Positions 33,501 to 46,510 of a stretch of 64,000 nt of DNA are shown one piece after another; positions within the stretch are counted from its first letter, which is position 1; each line of letters starts with the position of its first letter. Made by a program: the position numbers and the translations under genes. Under the pieces are notes generated by a model. It saw only the letters and a program-made list of their open reading frames with translations, did no database searches and was not told the DNA's origin. Source of the DNA: Nymphaea colorata (lineage: Eukaryota > Streptophyta > Magnoliopsida > Nymphaeales > Nymphaeaceae); the NCBI RefSeq assembly GCF_008831285.2, contig NC_045139.1:22982412-23046411 (forward strand). The letters are read 5' to 3'.

Positions 33501-36500
33501 TTTCCCAAATTGAAACCCGAGTACGCCTTTCACCTGCAGCTGACTCATCCCAGGCGACCTGATTCAATAAGTAAAATGTTAACAAAATAACAGGAAATAA
33601 TATTCAAACATGGGCATGTCTTCCACCATCTTACCTGCAGGTTTCGCCATTGTGAATTTTTCCACCGAACAGGGTCTATATCGCTGATACCAGTAATAGT
33701 GCCCATGTATCTGTGTGACAAGAGTAGTTGCATCATACACTAAAAATTATGGAACATGAGTTGCGGCCTATTCTTGTGATAATCAGGAAAATTCAGTAGC
33801 ATAAATTTGAGATAAAAGTCTGGAGAATTCGGTAATAATAATAAAATCTGATTACCTCCGTGTCCCAGATTCTTCAGTTTCAAACATCATTCGGAAGCGC
33901 ATACCCAGAGAGAGTTGATTAGTGTACACTGCCTTGTTGTACTTGGCTAACGGAATAACAAACTCTGAAGGGCTTGCCCTGTAAGCATAAAGCGTTCAGC
34001 ATCTAGATTCTCACTAAATGAAAGCAATATATACCTAGGGTGGAGAAAAATTGGAACAATGATAGGCATGCATTGATAAAAAAATGTGAAGAATTTGGCC
34101 ATAAAATTAGAGGAAGCATGATACAAAATTAACTACATCGAGGAAAATTAGAAGAGATGCTAATCTGTGACACCTAAATTTCACTGTACAAGCCAATATG
34201 GGAAACACACACCACCTGGTAACTAACCTGGGGTTGTAGAACACAGTGAAAGGACTACTGTTCGCAGCAGCATGAGCTGCAGCAGCAAGAATTCCAATGT
34301 GCATGCTGTCACTCGACAAAACTGATGAGGATATGTTTGTGGGCTGCCTATTAGCCCTCCTTATACCCAAGAGAAGCTGTGATTTCTCATCCCTGCTCAT
34401 CACCAGAAAAGTGAAAACGTCAACTCTGGCAGTGACTGAATAGCAAAGAACCAACATCACGCTATCGTTTTCCAACTTGTTTAGGAAGTGAAGTATGGTT
34501 TGATTTTTTTGTGAATTCAGGTGGAACTAACCTGAAAAAATTTCCATATGAAGACATTTGGACACATTTGCAGCAGAAAGGAGCTTCTTGAAATTAATGT
34601 TAGTTGAGCTACTTTCTTCTTCGATAACCCAAGTCACACAGATGTAAAAAAGATGGTGTCGCACCCAAGTCAGACACGAGTACGGGTGTGCCCCCACAAG
34701 GCACCCGACTCTGCTGACCGACCGGCCCTTTTTTCTCTTGTTTTTCTTTCCTTTTTTTTCATTTTCTCTCTTCCTTTTTCCCATTCTTTCTATCATCCTC
34801 AACTTTTCCCTCTTATTTCTCTCTTTCCATTTTTCCCTCTCTTCTCTCTCTCTCTCTTTTCTATGGAAGAGTCCTTTTCAAACGATCAGAAACTTGAAGT
34901 CTTTTTTAAAGACATCAGACTTTATTGGTCTACGTTTTAATTTTTTAATGAAGGTTAAAAGTCTGCTTATCCTTTTTAAACAACTAAGAGTGTTGACTAC
35001 CTTCCTTTAAGGAGGACGACCAGGCCTCATCATTCTATTATTTTATTTAATATCTGTATATGAGGTTAAGGTAACCAGTAACCAAGACAAAAATATATAG
35101 AGAGATAAATAAAATTACTTACATAACAGATTATATATATATATATATATATATGCAATCGCCGCAGCCACACCCAATGTGATATAGTCGACAACTTGTA
35201 TATGACATCTTGCACCCATGTGATATAGTCGATAACTTGTATATGACTTCCACCCAAGCTGCTCAGGAAGAACGATTGCCAGGTCTCTTTCATTCTAACT
35301 TCAGCAAATGGGAAAGCTGTAGCTAACGCTACTAGAAGAAGATCAAGGGTGGGTATTCATTCAAGTTCTATTTACCGGGTTATCCGACTTGCAAACTTTG
35401 AGAATTAAGAGACTTGAAGGTTCTCCTATTTCATGGTCTTTTGCCAAAAGAAAAAAAAAAAAAAAAAAGGTTTTAGGGCATCAAGTTCCGATTCCTCACT
35501 TAGAAAGGATACGTCGTTGATCATACCTTATAAATAAAACAGAATCACCAGCAAGGAGCCTCTTGCCACTAACGAACAAGCTCCACCCGGTTGTCAGAAG
35601 ATGGCGTTTTGGTTGACCTGCAGAAAGAAGCAAAATAAAATTCTTTAGGCACAGACGCTTTAAAACATCAACCGATATGAAACGGTATCCAGAGCCACAA
35701 AATATCAGTATCATAATGGATCGTGTCTGAACACTTCGTCAATAGAGAAACCAACTTAAGAACTTACCCCTGTAGATGTGGCGAAACGTCCAAGAGTTAT
35801 CATGCAAATCTCTCGCGACAAGCTCCTGTGCAGGTGGTTGCATTGCGTAATCCTGACTCCAGAAGAAGTTATGAGTGAAGATAAAAAGTCTACTAGTCAA
35901 CTAATCAAAAAACAATAGGTCCATATATTCACTTACAAGAGGGGGAAAGATCTTTTCTGCTGCACGACGGGGAACAGAAAATCCACCATGTGTGCTTGTA
36001 TCACTTGCTGTCAGAGTCTTACAGAAGAACTCAGTCTGTGGCTTGTTTTGCTTGAGTGCCAAATCAGACGCCAATAATGCCTCCTTGTCATACTGGTATA
36101 TGAAAAATCAAGTCCTAAGGTGAGGAAACGAAGAATCAAGCTGTGGACTGTCAGACACAGAGGACAGTGTTTAAGTGTGAAAAAAAATGAAAGCCAGACA
36201 GCATAACAAACCACTGCAATGGATTTTATTTTCATTGGCTTAACCTATGCAAAAGACCATGACGACTATGAGTAACTTCTTTTATGCTTTGGTAAGCATT
36301 CTTTACATGTTACAATACAAATGAAAGGAAATTTGTGCGCAGTGGTGTGTGTGTGCACGCATGCACTGACGTTTACCTAGCTAATTTATTACCATCCGTA
36401 GGTCATAAAGTAAGTATGTCAACGCACCTCTGCAATCAACCTCATGTTAACATGATACTTGCGGAAAAGGGAAGGTCGATATGTTCTAGTGTACTAATGA

Positions 36501-39500
36501 GCTCATAAACGTCCTGTTTGATATTAAGAGTGCCCATTATAAGACAGACAGTAAGTTCTTCCCCTGGCCTCTGCAACCAACCTCCAAACAATGAACCTCA
36601 TGTTTAACAGGATAACTTGCTGACGCAAAAGGCAAGTGGAAGGTTGACAAGGTTGACATATCCTCGTGTCCTAACAAGGCTAAAAAACATACCGCTCAAT
36701 GTTAAGAGTTCCAGTTACAAGGATACATTCTAGGATCTTACGCCCATTTCACTTTAATAGCTAACGTGTCTTTGCTAATATGTACACCATTTTTTTCTGT
36801 CTAGACTCTAGACTTATTTCTACTTCATATTCCTTTTCAAAACTAACACGTCACATCATAATAAAGAGAAGTATTACTTCAATATAATATGATGCATTCT
36901 TCAAATGACAGAGCCAGGCAAACAATATCTAACCCTTTCGCTAGTATTCCATGCAAAACAAGTAGGAAGGTGCTCACTGTATTGACAGGCTGCAAGGTCA
37001 TCTGAGCATAGACTTCATCCGTTTCTGCATCAGCCTGGTGAAAAGGAAACATAAGGAAAACAAAACCTCGCCAAGAGAACTATAAGCCATTTCTATAAAA
37101 GCCTGTGGCTTTCGAAAATTATAGATTTGCAAAGGAAGCCAAAATTTAAATGGAATACATGCAGTGTCACATTATGAAGCAGGCAAATCAACTTTGTTGG
37201 AAGATTTGGATAGTTAGGTATCTGGGGTTCGCTGCCCTTCTGCATAGAAGCTGCAACCTGAAAATTGTAAAAGGAAAATATCAGGGACTTGCAAAGCGTA
37301 AGATCTCCAAGAATAACAGGGAAACAGCAAGTATCATTAGCTTATGGCTACGAAAAGTGAAGGTTGAAGAGTGAAGATCTAGGGGCGTTCATTAAGAAAA
37401 CAACGGAAGAACCAATTGTCTGACGAAGAACGCCAATATACAAAATCTTTTTTTACTCCTCTAGCCACAAATTATCACATTCTCCCATATCAGAAACAGG
37501 CGCAAGGTAACAGAGCGTAACCTCTCTACCCACCTAATAAAACCATACTAGGCATAACCGATTTGGATCATTGTGGATCCACCTTGGATTTACTTGGCAA
37601 GAATGAGCTCATTAACTGACCAGCCATCGTTGGAAAATTTCTTCACAAACATATTATTGGCCTCAAATGCTTCTCATCATGCACTAGGACAAAGCAGGTC
37701 CTTAAGTATTAAGCACAAAGTATTGCAGATGACGGGATATCACGAAATTAAACGGTAAGTCCTTTCTCTCATTTTTAAATTTTACTTCTATTCAAGATTG
37801 ACATAGTCCGATGGCACTACTTGATCGATGTTTGAATAGATAACAAATTTAAATGCTAGCATCTTCATGTAAAATTGCTATCATTGCGGATGTGCCCAAT
37901 CTTCATGTTTCTTAAACTTTCACGATTACAGATTGGTGGTGAAGCTGTTATGAATGAAAAGCCAGCTATCGCCCTTTCTCCATGCATATGTATATCTATC
38001 TATGTGTGTCAGCGGATGTGTGTGGCCAACTAACAGTAGTAAAGCAAGCCAGGCGCGCTTATCCAATCTCAGCCATGCTGGCCATTTTCTGCGTATAAAA
38101 CTTTAAATTTCATGACGATAAAATCTAATCGAAAGAGCACAAAGGATATCTCAGCCATGCTGGCCATTTTCTGTGTATAAAACTTTAAATTTCATGACGA
38201 TAAAATCTAATCGAAAGAGCATAAAGGATTTTTTTTCAAAAAGTAGCAGATTAATACAAACTCAAGTTTAAAAGAACAATTTTTTGTTTTTTTTTTTTTA
38301 AAAAAAAGAGAACCACAATATCTTTTTAGATCCTCTTCAAAGACCAAAAAAAAGGAACACAAGACTCAAAGAGAGAAAAAAAAAAGAAAGAAAAAGTGAT
38401 ACGCGTCACTACATCTGATCCCAGCCGCTGCACCGAATATCTGAAACACAGGAGGCAGCATAGCAATGGCGCACAGATTAAGTTTCCCCTGACCGCATTC
38501 CAGCATCCCCACTGCTTCCGCACTTCAATGCCGTGCGATGCTCCGACCCTGCAACTGCACAAGCTTGTTTTTATGGGCTAAATCAAGCCTCCCCACGGAC
38601 ACGCGGCCGGCGCTTCAGCACGGAAACCGGAAACCTATTGTGTACTGCCCCACCGCGTTGCACCCCAAAAACAAACCCCCACGCTTTGATGCTCCACCGT
38701 GGTGGATGGGATCAAGGGTTTCGCGCAGTATGATGCGTATTTAGACCTCTCATAATAAAGCGTAGCTTGACCGACTTAAAAAAAAAAAAAATTGCTACTG
38801 TAGCTTGAAAATTGCTAACATTGAAGTATTATTTATAACCAAAATCAAGAACACTACTGTAGCTCCGCACATACTTCCATGTATGGCCAGCCTCTCATTT
38901 TGTTTTTGCTTTTTTTTTTCTTTTTTCAACCAAAACCTCTGAATCATAGTATTTTAATGGAAAAGCAAAGTCTTCATTTTGAATAAGCCGCTGCCCAGTT
39001 TGTTTTAGACAAAGAGGGATGCCCGCCGATCGAGCATATCGACGAAGTCATGAGCTTTTGGGCTTCTGGTTCGGGTAATGCAAAAGAAGAGTTGCGAAAG
39101 ACAACCATGGATCGATCGAGTCCACGTCGGGTCTCCCTGACTCTGCAGATACAGTCACCTCCCATGCATCGCAAAAGGAAAAAAAAAGAAGGAAGGCAAT
39201 TTTAAGGAACCACTAATGAGGGGGGTGGCGGGATGGGGAAGAGAAACGGCAAGCCATGCATCATTCATCGGGAGGGGGACCATGGGCACTTTGGTCATTT
39301 TATCGCGCACCCCTAAATTAATCTTCTTCCCCGGCACGTCCCTTTCCTTTGTACAAGTTGAAGAAAGGGGAAGGGGCCGGGTGTCGACCACCCGACGTGG
39401 TCCAAGAAAGGCGTAACGAACCCGCGGCGCAGCCAGGATTGGCCGGAAAACCCCCAAAAAAAAAAAGTGGTTGTTTCCAAAAAGGGCAAGAATGATCGGG

Positions 39501-40726
39501 AACGTTCCACAAATAGAGGGGCAAACCCCTCCATTACTCCCCAAAGGGCAATTCGGTCAACCGCGGAAAAGCCAGAAGAGAAAGCCTTCCACGTCGGCCC
39601 CTGAGGAGGGACGAAGACGTCATTTTCCTAGACGACTGGCCCACTGAGGGGACACCGAATGCCATTAAACCCCCCATAATGGAAGGCTTCAGAGGCGTTT
39701 TGAATCATTAATCCTACTTAATCAACTCTTAATCATAGTAGCTGCCGTTCTTACCCTTAAGAAAGCTTTAAATGACCAGTGAAACCCGTGGACTTCGACT
39801 GGAGCGAAAAGCACCTCCTTTTTTCGCAACCTGATGACTCCGTCCCTTTAGACCACCCACTGTGAACTGAACGACCATAGAATAGTTACAGTTCTCGCCA
39901 ATATTACGATGCTTTTTTGTTAAGCTCTTCAGTTTTTCCGGAAAGAAAAGTCCGTGGAAATATGTAAAAATATATATATAAACAAAACTATACGACAACA
40001 GGAAAGAACAGAACAAAATCTGCTTAATTTGGTGTAAAACAATGAAGTTTTCAAAATAAGGATCGTGTTTTTCCCGAGCATTTAGCGAAAAAAAAAAAAT
40101 CCAAAACTTAGAAACAAAAGGCCGGTGCTTGTAAAACCAAGTGGTGAACACGCAGAATGCTGCAGAGAAACGAGGGAAGAAGACGACGCGGGGAAGCTAC
40201 AAAGTGAGGGTCCCAGTCAAGCTCGAGGCGAAAGAGAGGAAGGACGACTCATCTTGTCAGCTAGGTGAAAATAAAGATGTAATTAACGGGTTAAAAACAA
40301 TGTCGGGGGAGTGGTGGAAGATGAAGGTTGTTGAAAGGAAAGAGAAGGGGCAGAAGAAGGGTGTGATCACCTGCTCGCTGTGGCCCTGTGGGAAGTAAAC
40401 GACGAGGCTGCCCACCGGCGGCAGCAACACCAGCGGGCCGGCGCAGGCATGCCACAGCTCGGGGTTGATGCTCTTCCGCTCCCCTACTCCATCACATGAC
40501 ACGTGTCAGCCATCCATTCGCTTCGATCGCCGGCAGCGCCGCCGCTTAGAGTTCCATCCCGTCGGCGTCGCCTCTCCGGCAATCGAAGGGAAAAAAAAAA
40601 ACGGCGGGGAAAAAACCGAACAGGAAATCAGAAAGAAAGAAACGTTTGCCTCCCTCCCTCTCTCTCTCTCTCTCACTCACCTTCGACGGGATTAGCTGGT
40701 GCGGCGGCGTTGGCCGACGCCTTCAT
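30557..40726 (-). CDS. ARF19: Auxin response factor, ARF7/ARF19 type (class A activator), 14 coding exons
   Basis: This transcription factor binds auxin response elements and activates auxin genes when Aux/IAA repressors are degraded. Coding exons: 40726-40681, 40483-40371, 37257-37159, 37034-36978, 36092-35937, 35852-35768, 35617-35527, 34392-34228, 33978-33856, 33710-33635, 33558-33420, 33160-31317, 31237-31047, 30749-30557. All are GT-AG with matching phases; product 1125 aa. The start exon ([16 protein letters not shown]) joins to [17 protein letters not shown]. The B3 domain is about 126-228 ([20 protein letters not shown]). The ARF ancillary domain is about 252-335. The middle region (384-998) has [12 protein letters not shown] and a dense Gln stretch, the mark of ARF5/7/19 activators. 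The PB1 domain is 999-1082, with the basic K-R face at its start and acidic D-x-E-x-D at 1049-1053. No defect was found. The symbol could equally be ARF7 or an orthologue of both. Confidence 0.93.
32150..32870 (-). repeat. Glutamine-codon repeat tract of the ARF middle region
   Basis: Within the 1.8-kb exon 12, CAG/CAA runs encode many Gln stretches (about residues 480-720). Such tracts in ARF7/19 act in activation and condensation of the protein. The complement (CTG/TTG runs) gives false plus-strand reading frames here. Confidence 0.85.
34393..35526 (-). other. ARF intron 7, repeat-bearing
   Basis: It contains a pyrimidine-rich block (34720-34865), a segment with CACCCAAGTCAGACACGAGT that resembles the GGGTACGGG dispersed repeat, a short AT microsatellite (35132-35154) and a duplicated TGATATAGTCGA..AACTTGTATATGAC word (about 35177-35210 and 35220-35247). 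Nothing coding was seen. Confidence 0.5.
37258..40370 (-). other. ARF intron 2, 3.1 kb
   Basis: This is the longest ARF intron. It has an 82-bp tandem duplication (38066-38229), A/T runs, and two GC-rich blocks (38400-38720 and 39000-39660). The second includes GACGTCAT and a GGGCACTTTGGTCATTTT phrase of the kind seen in plant intergenic DNA. No protein similarity was recognised in any frame. Confidence 0.6.
38066..38229. repeat. 82-bp tandem duplication in ARF intron 2
   Basis: 38066-38147 and 38148-38229 differ at only about two bases (GCGTATAAA/GTGTATAAA and GCACAAAGG/GCATAAAGG). Confidence 0.92.
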
Positions 40727-40759
40727 TGCACCGGACTATTGGCCACGCCCTCCCGCCAG

Positions 40760-40986
40760 TCAAGCGAGCGGTCTCCCTCTCATTCTTCGGAACGCCGGAT
40801 CCCCCAATTCCCGGCCGAGCGGAAAAGGCGAACTAGAAAACAAATAAAAAATAAAAACTAGAAGAAAATCTCCAGGCGTCCGAAGTTCCGGCCGCTTGAC
40901 GTAGTAGAGCAGCGGAAGGCAGGAACATGCCCCTCCGTCCTGGCAAAGAACACCTCGAGATTGGGCACGTTCCAACGCGATAGCAT
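40760..40986 (-). other. Three upstream reading frames before the ARF start codon
   Basis: Minus-strand ATG frames are at 40986-40858 (42 codons), 40928-40833 (31 codons) and 40783-40760 (7 codons). All stop before the main ATG at 40726, and the last ends 33 bases from it. They lie in the presumed leader; whether the transcript starts above 40986 is not shown. Upstream frames that reduce translation are known in several plant ARF mRNAs. Confidence 0.45.
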
Positions 40987-41600
40987 AAGGACTTCCAAAA
41001 GCTCGCCGGAAATTTTTCTTCTTTCAGTGGGAGAGGGGAAAAGGAGAAGATTGTGGCCGGAAAGGTCGCCGGCAAATGGGGGTGGAAGAGAGAGAGAGAG
41101 AGAGAGGGGCGGGTTTTAGTAGCCGACAAGGGAGGGGAAGGAGGGCAGAGGTTGCTCTCTTGTATTCGGACCAGAGAGGCTCATCTTTGCCGTTAACCAA
41201 GCCAACAACCCAACATCCTTCCCTTTTTTACTTCCCCAACTCTTTTGTCCCCAACAATTTTCGCTTTTCCTTTGTCTCTGGGTTTGGCCCCTTAACCATG
41301 GTTAATTACTGTTCTTCTTTCCATCCCTTCCTCATTTTCCCCTTTCTTTTCTAAAACTTTATTTTGATATATAAAAATAGCTTCTTTGTCGAAATTGATC
41401 GAATGGGCAGCGCAGCGGTAAAAGCATTTTGCTTTTTGTGTCCGCCTTTTTGTGAAAAAGACTGGGACACTGACCACCCCCTTTTAAGTCAAAGACGGCT
41501 CGAATGGCGAGGAGGACAAATTTGGGGTTTGACCTTTTTATTCAAAAAAAAAAAAAAAAAAAAAAAACGGCGTTTATAATCAACTTCCCCTTTTATATCT
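40987..41600 (-). promoter_or_regulatory. Presumed leader and promoter of the ARF gene
   Basis: A CT-rich tract (GA on plus, 41084-41106), a TGTCTC auxin-response-element word at 41273-41278, an A-run at 41548-41570 and a minus-strand TATAAAA at 41597-41591 occur here. Any of these can be chance. If the element is real it would allow feedback by auxin. Confidence 0.3.
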
Positions 41601-44526
41601 CCATTTCACCGACGCTGCCTCATTATTGAACTCTTGACCGTCGTATCGAGTCATTTTCAATTTACCGCAGTTAACTTCGGTTAAAATAGTAAACTAAATG
41701 TTAGAAGTTAGTGCTTCAACTAAGTTTACCTCTTTACATGTGGTCCACGTGGTTGCTTGCTATATTTGATAAAAAAGGCATCTTTAAATTGCTATAATCC
41801 AAGTGAAAATCCGATATTTTATTTAACACATCAAAAATTTGATCATCTAACGAGGAAAGATAAAACATATGTCAAAAAATAAAATGACATTGGCAGCACA
41901 TGCACGTTACCCGCAACTGTTTTTGGGTGCAAAGCCGAGTTTAAGAAGCACAATGTGGGAAAAACTTTTCAAATATCGACACTTAAAAGGAATAAGCAAG
42001 TTTGCAGGAGGAGTAATTTGTGAATTAGGTCCTTTGATCTGGACGAATAACTCATACACAAAGTCATGCAACTTAGAAATTGATCTTACCAATGCAAATA
42101 TGCAGTCATTATTTTGTTTTTTATTATGATATTACCGGTAGTCAAATTCTTAAAAAGAAATGACAAATTGAACCTACCAATATTTAACGATATATATATA
42201 TATGTTAAATAACGTTCGTTTTCAGGGTTCATTCTGGTTGATCTTACGTTCTGAAACTCGAGGAGTCTGCTTTATTTTCCAACTTATCTGCTTTATTTTC
42301 CTTGTGAATTTGTTGTGGACATGGACACTTTCCGTGTTTCCGCAGTCGAAGGTCGAAGAAGAAGTGATGGGAAAAGGGTGGCAGTGTGATTGTTAACCAA
42401 CGGTGAGGGGTATATGAGTCATTATACTGTTGCAGAGATCCATCTTTTCTGTGTCACCCTCTGACACTCTTGCCGGTAGAAAAAGACCAATTTATCCATC
42501 CCGATGGACCCTCCTTAACTTGGATTTGGATTTTAATAGATAAGGAATTTCGGACGTTGATGATGGCATGTGTTTTCCCTTGATAGTCATTTCATTTTCA
42601 ATGAACATTGAAAATTTGAATTATATATATATATATATATAGTATACGGTTCAATATGATTGATAACAATTGTTATTGAATAACGAAACCAAGCATGCAT
42701 GAATTTCAGAAACGAAGAGAAAGCATAATAAAACATGTGGGATTTAGAAGTACAATTTGCATGGGAAAACCATGACCTATATATATTAGAGGGAGTTATT
42801 TCAGTAGAGTGACGTCAACATGTTTAGACAGTTAAGTTTGTAAAATGAAATATCGAGTTGCTTGGTAATTTCTACTAAACGTCAACCTTATGCTTTTACG
42901 ACCAATACAATGATGTATATGACTTCTCATGTTTTGCAATCTCAGTTTCCTCATGCATGCTTGGCTTTCCTCAAGTTAAAAAACATTTGAATTTGAAAAT
43001 TCAACCCCAGTAAATCTTTTTAAAAAAATATTATTTGACCGTCGTCAAAATTTTAGAAATACTGTTCGAAAAATCTAACTCCGCCTGTAAGCGTTGACAC
43101 GGAGAGAGTTTGCCTTAACCAACGCCGGACTCTTAAATTCAAATTCATTTGGAAGAAGCAAATGATTCATAAACTTTATACTTGGACCATAAGAGGTGGG
43201 CCGTGGCGGGGTAAATTGGTACTTTGGTGAGGGAAGGGACGTGGCCCCCGGAGGCCGGCCGGGAAACGCGGCGCCGCTCGCTCACATGCCTTTTGGCTTA
43301 AGGGGCTCCCATGAATCCCTCCTCTTATTTCTTTATTCACTAATTTAATCTCGTGCGAATTTATTTATTATTTGTTTTTCACAGTAACACAACCCCTTTA
43401 TTTTGCGGTCCTCATACCTCGTCTGGAGAAACGGGATTCGCAATTTTTAAAAATTTCGAAATCTCCTTTTTCCTTGGCAATTCTCAAGATAACCTCGAAA
43501 CAGAGTTTTTTTTTTTTTTTGTTTCACATCAATCAATGGGGATAGGTACGCTTGAAAAGCATTACAATTAGGTGCTAAATGTGCTTTTAATTTGAATTTA
43601 GAAGATAGATGGAGGGAGGTCTCACCGTTAGTATTGTTGGCCACACTTATGAAAATGGTAAAATTCAAAGGGCTTCTATGAAATTAGGATTCATTTAGGC
43701 GTTCGGCGTGCTGTCCAACACTTGCACGAGGCCCAACTCTCGCAATTCCTCCGTCATTTTAGAATATTAAATAGAGAAAAGAAAAAAAAGGGAAGCGGGG
43801 AGCAGTCTCCTCTCTCCTTTCTTAAAAGAAGTTAGGCTTTTTGGGGAATGAACAAAGGAAAAGGAAAGATGCGAATTTTCGCTCAGCGTGACTTTTTTAA
43901 AATTACGTAAACGTCCACTCGTGTCAGACTTTTTTTACCGTTCACTGTTCCTTTTTACGGGGGTCCGACGACTTCACATGCACGCTTCCATCCGTTTCCT
44001 TAAAATTATAATTTACTCACCAGCGAGTTTCCGAATTCCTTTAAACAGTTCATCGGAAAATATTAGAAGAACTTAAATTTGGTACTTTTATGTGGACCCC
44101 AAAATTGAAGATGGAGGAAGCGAAGACGGTCGGTCGATTCACAACAAACGCCGAGGTCGACTCAAACCCAACTTATTAATAAACTAGTCATCAAGCTCGA
44201 ATACAAATGTTTGTTCAAAAGAGTAAAGTTTTGTGAGTAGACAATGAATATTGAATTGTAACATTAACACATATATAATTTTGGGGAAAAAAGGATCTCG
44301 GGTGATCTTAGTTTAAAATAATATGTTGTTTACTATTAAAGAAAACTAATTAAACATAAAAAATAAAAATTGTTCACTTTTAATGGAACCTTATGTTATT
44401 TGATGCACAAAGTGGCGCAATTGAACTTGAATTTTTATGGATGGAGAAATCTTCCAAGCTCTCACAACACATAGTAATATCGAATGGTCGCGATTGAACG
44501 AAAGGTCCAAGTAGCTAGAGGATTTC

Positions 44527-44557
<31 letters not shown>

Positions 44558-46359
44558 AAGAACCATTTCAGCCTTTGTTTTTTTTTTTTTTCTAGATTAT
44601 AGGTTCACAAAAAAGAAAAAGAAAAATTGTGAATTAATACCAAATGACAAAAATACCCCATCTTCGTATATTTGCATAAACATAACAATTTCAATTCAAT
44701 CATGTCAGTTAATTTAATTACAGCTCTTATTTCAAATGTGTTTTGTCAAAACTGATAAAGAAAAGTGAACTCAATTACTAGCTGGTATTAAATTCAATAT
44801 GCAATTTCATGAACAATCCGATGTAGATTCGATAAAGAAAAGATCAAGTCCGAATTTGATATAAATTTATGATCTCATGCTATCGGGATTTTACAAAGTT
44901 ATCTATTTCCAAGAAAAGTGAAATCCCGTAATCTTCCAACCCTAGATTTGACCAACAAAAAATAATATTATAAAATGAATTCCCCAAATCCCCTATTGTG
45001 GAATTGACCAGCAAAAATAATTATGATTAGCGTTGATTTTGGTTGTTTAGTTGCTTCACGGCAACAGCAAGAAGAACAAAGCGACCCTTTTCACTGCCTT
45101 GTAAATTTCCACACGTCTTCTAACTTGCGAATAAATTTCTTTTAAAAATTTCACAATCTTGCTAAGTGCTATTTGTTGATTCATCAATAAAAGAACTTAA
45201 CTATCCATTCTGTCAAGAACATGGGTGCTCAAAAACTCACCCCAAAAAAAAAAAAAAAATCATTTAAGGTGCATCATTTCAAAGTAAATATAAAATGATA
45301 CAGACTGAAAAAATGAAATAAACTAGTCTTCTTTCGGCATTGAAGGCCACATCAAGGTATGTGAGTGGCAGAGGAAAGGGCACATGGGCCGGAGTTAGTA
45401 AGTTCCTGAATTTCCTTAGAGTTTTCTATTCACACTAATGGCATGGGTGCCACTAAAACCCTGCTTTTTTTTTGGGGAGGATTGAACGCCTTCGTATCAT
45501 AGATGAACGAACTTTTGTCTTGTCAAACCTATGGCCGAACACTGAATTTAGACGTTTGTATCCATTTAGATAGAACGAATCAAACATGTTTTTAAAACCT
45601 TTCAAGTCGTCCAAGAACTACTCCATTTCTAAGTGAAATCCTTCAATGAATTGAAGAATCTTAGATACCATCTTCCTCTTTATATATACCAAATCGGTCA
45701 TAAGATTCATAGAGTAAGGTTTTATGAAGTTTTGACCCATAGTCTTACTTTCGGCCGATGATGACCGGCATCCTCTATATAGATTCAGGTCGATGGATTG
45801 GCGATGCTTTTCTTAACCTAATGTCCCTGATGTAATCGGATTCACCTTGGTCACATCTAAACCATCGATAGCATGGATTAATTAATGGTGATTTTCTTAA
45901 CATATATATATATATATAAGTTTAATATTAATATTTAATCCATCCCAAGGGATGGTTCTCTTGGTATACCATTTAAGAAGAGTAAACTGAAAGAGATAGA
46001 GAAGATGGCAAGTGATGCAAGGCACATATGATATGGCTATGAATTAGGTGTAATTCATAATGAGGAAAAGACTAGTTGGCCTAACATTTTAAGGGATCGA
46101 CCTGGCCGTTCAAGAAACCCGGACTTCTAAAGCTACCCAGCCGTCAAACTTTGACAAAGCCATCATATCATGCACTTCATTTTCCTCCTCCTCCCGTAGC
46201 GTCACAGATATCGCCAACTTTGAAGTTGGCCACTACTGTACCTTGCAGGAACTTAAGTTGAATTGAATATATATGCTCCTTGGCAGAGCGTTAGAGATTA
46301 GAGCCGGCTTTCACCACTAATGGTGAGGACCATGGCACCAACTATACTGATACAAGTAG

Positions 46360-46510
46360 GTCTGGGCATCGGGCCGGCCCCAATAACGAGTCAGCTTGGG
46401 TCGGCCCAACACCCGAATCGAACATAGTCTGACCCGATGCAGGCTGAGTCGAGCCGAGTGCGAGGTATTCGTTGGGTACACGACCCGATGCAGGCTTAGA
46501 TACGAGCCAT
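46360..46510. repeat. Dispersed repeat fragment (GGGCATCGGGCCGGCCC / GACCCGATGCAGGCT)
   Basis: GACCCGATGCAGGCT occurs twice within 75 bp, in a GC-rich island inside AT-rich DNA. The wording resembles transposon ends common in plants. No partner end was found. Confidence 0.4.

Noticed and set aside
39155-39544. 129-codon minus-strand frame in ARF intron 2
   Set aside because: Low-complexity reading of a GC-rich block, with no conserved motif and overlapping frames of similar length.
40257-40502. ARF start within the [13 protein letters not shown] exon
   Set aside because: The codon at 40502 is GTG and an in-frame TGA lies just upstream. A spliced first exon at 40726-40681 supplies a proper ATG and the family N-terminus with matching phase.
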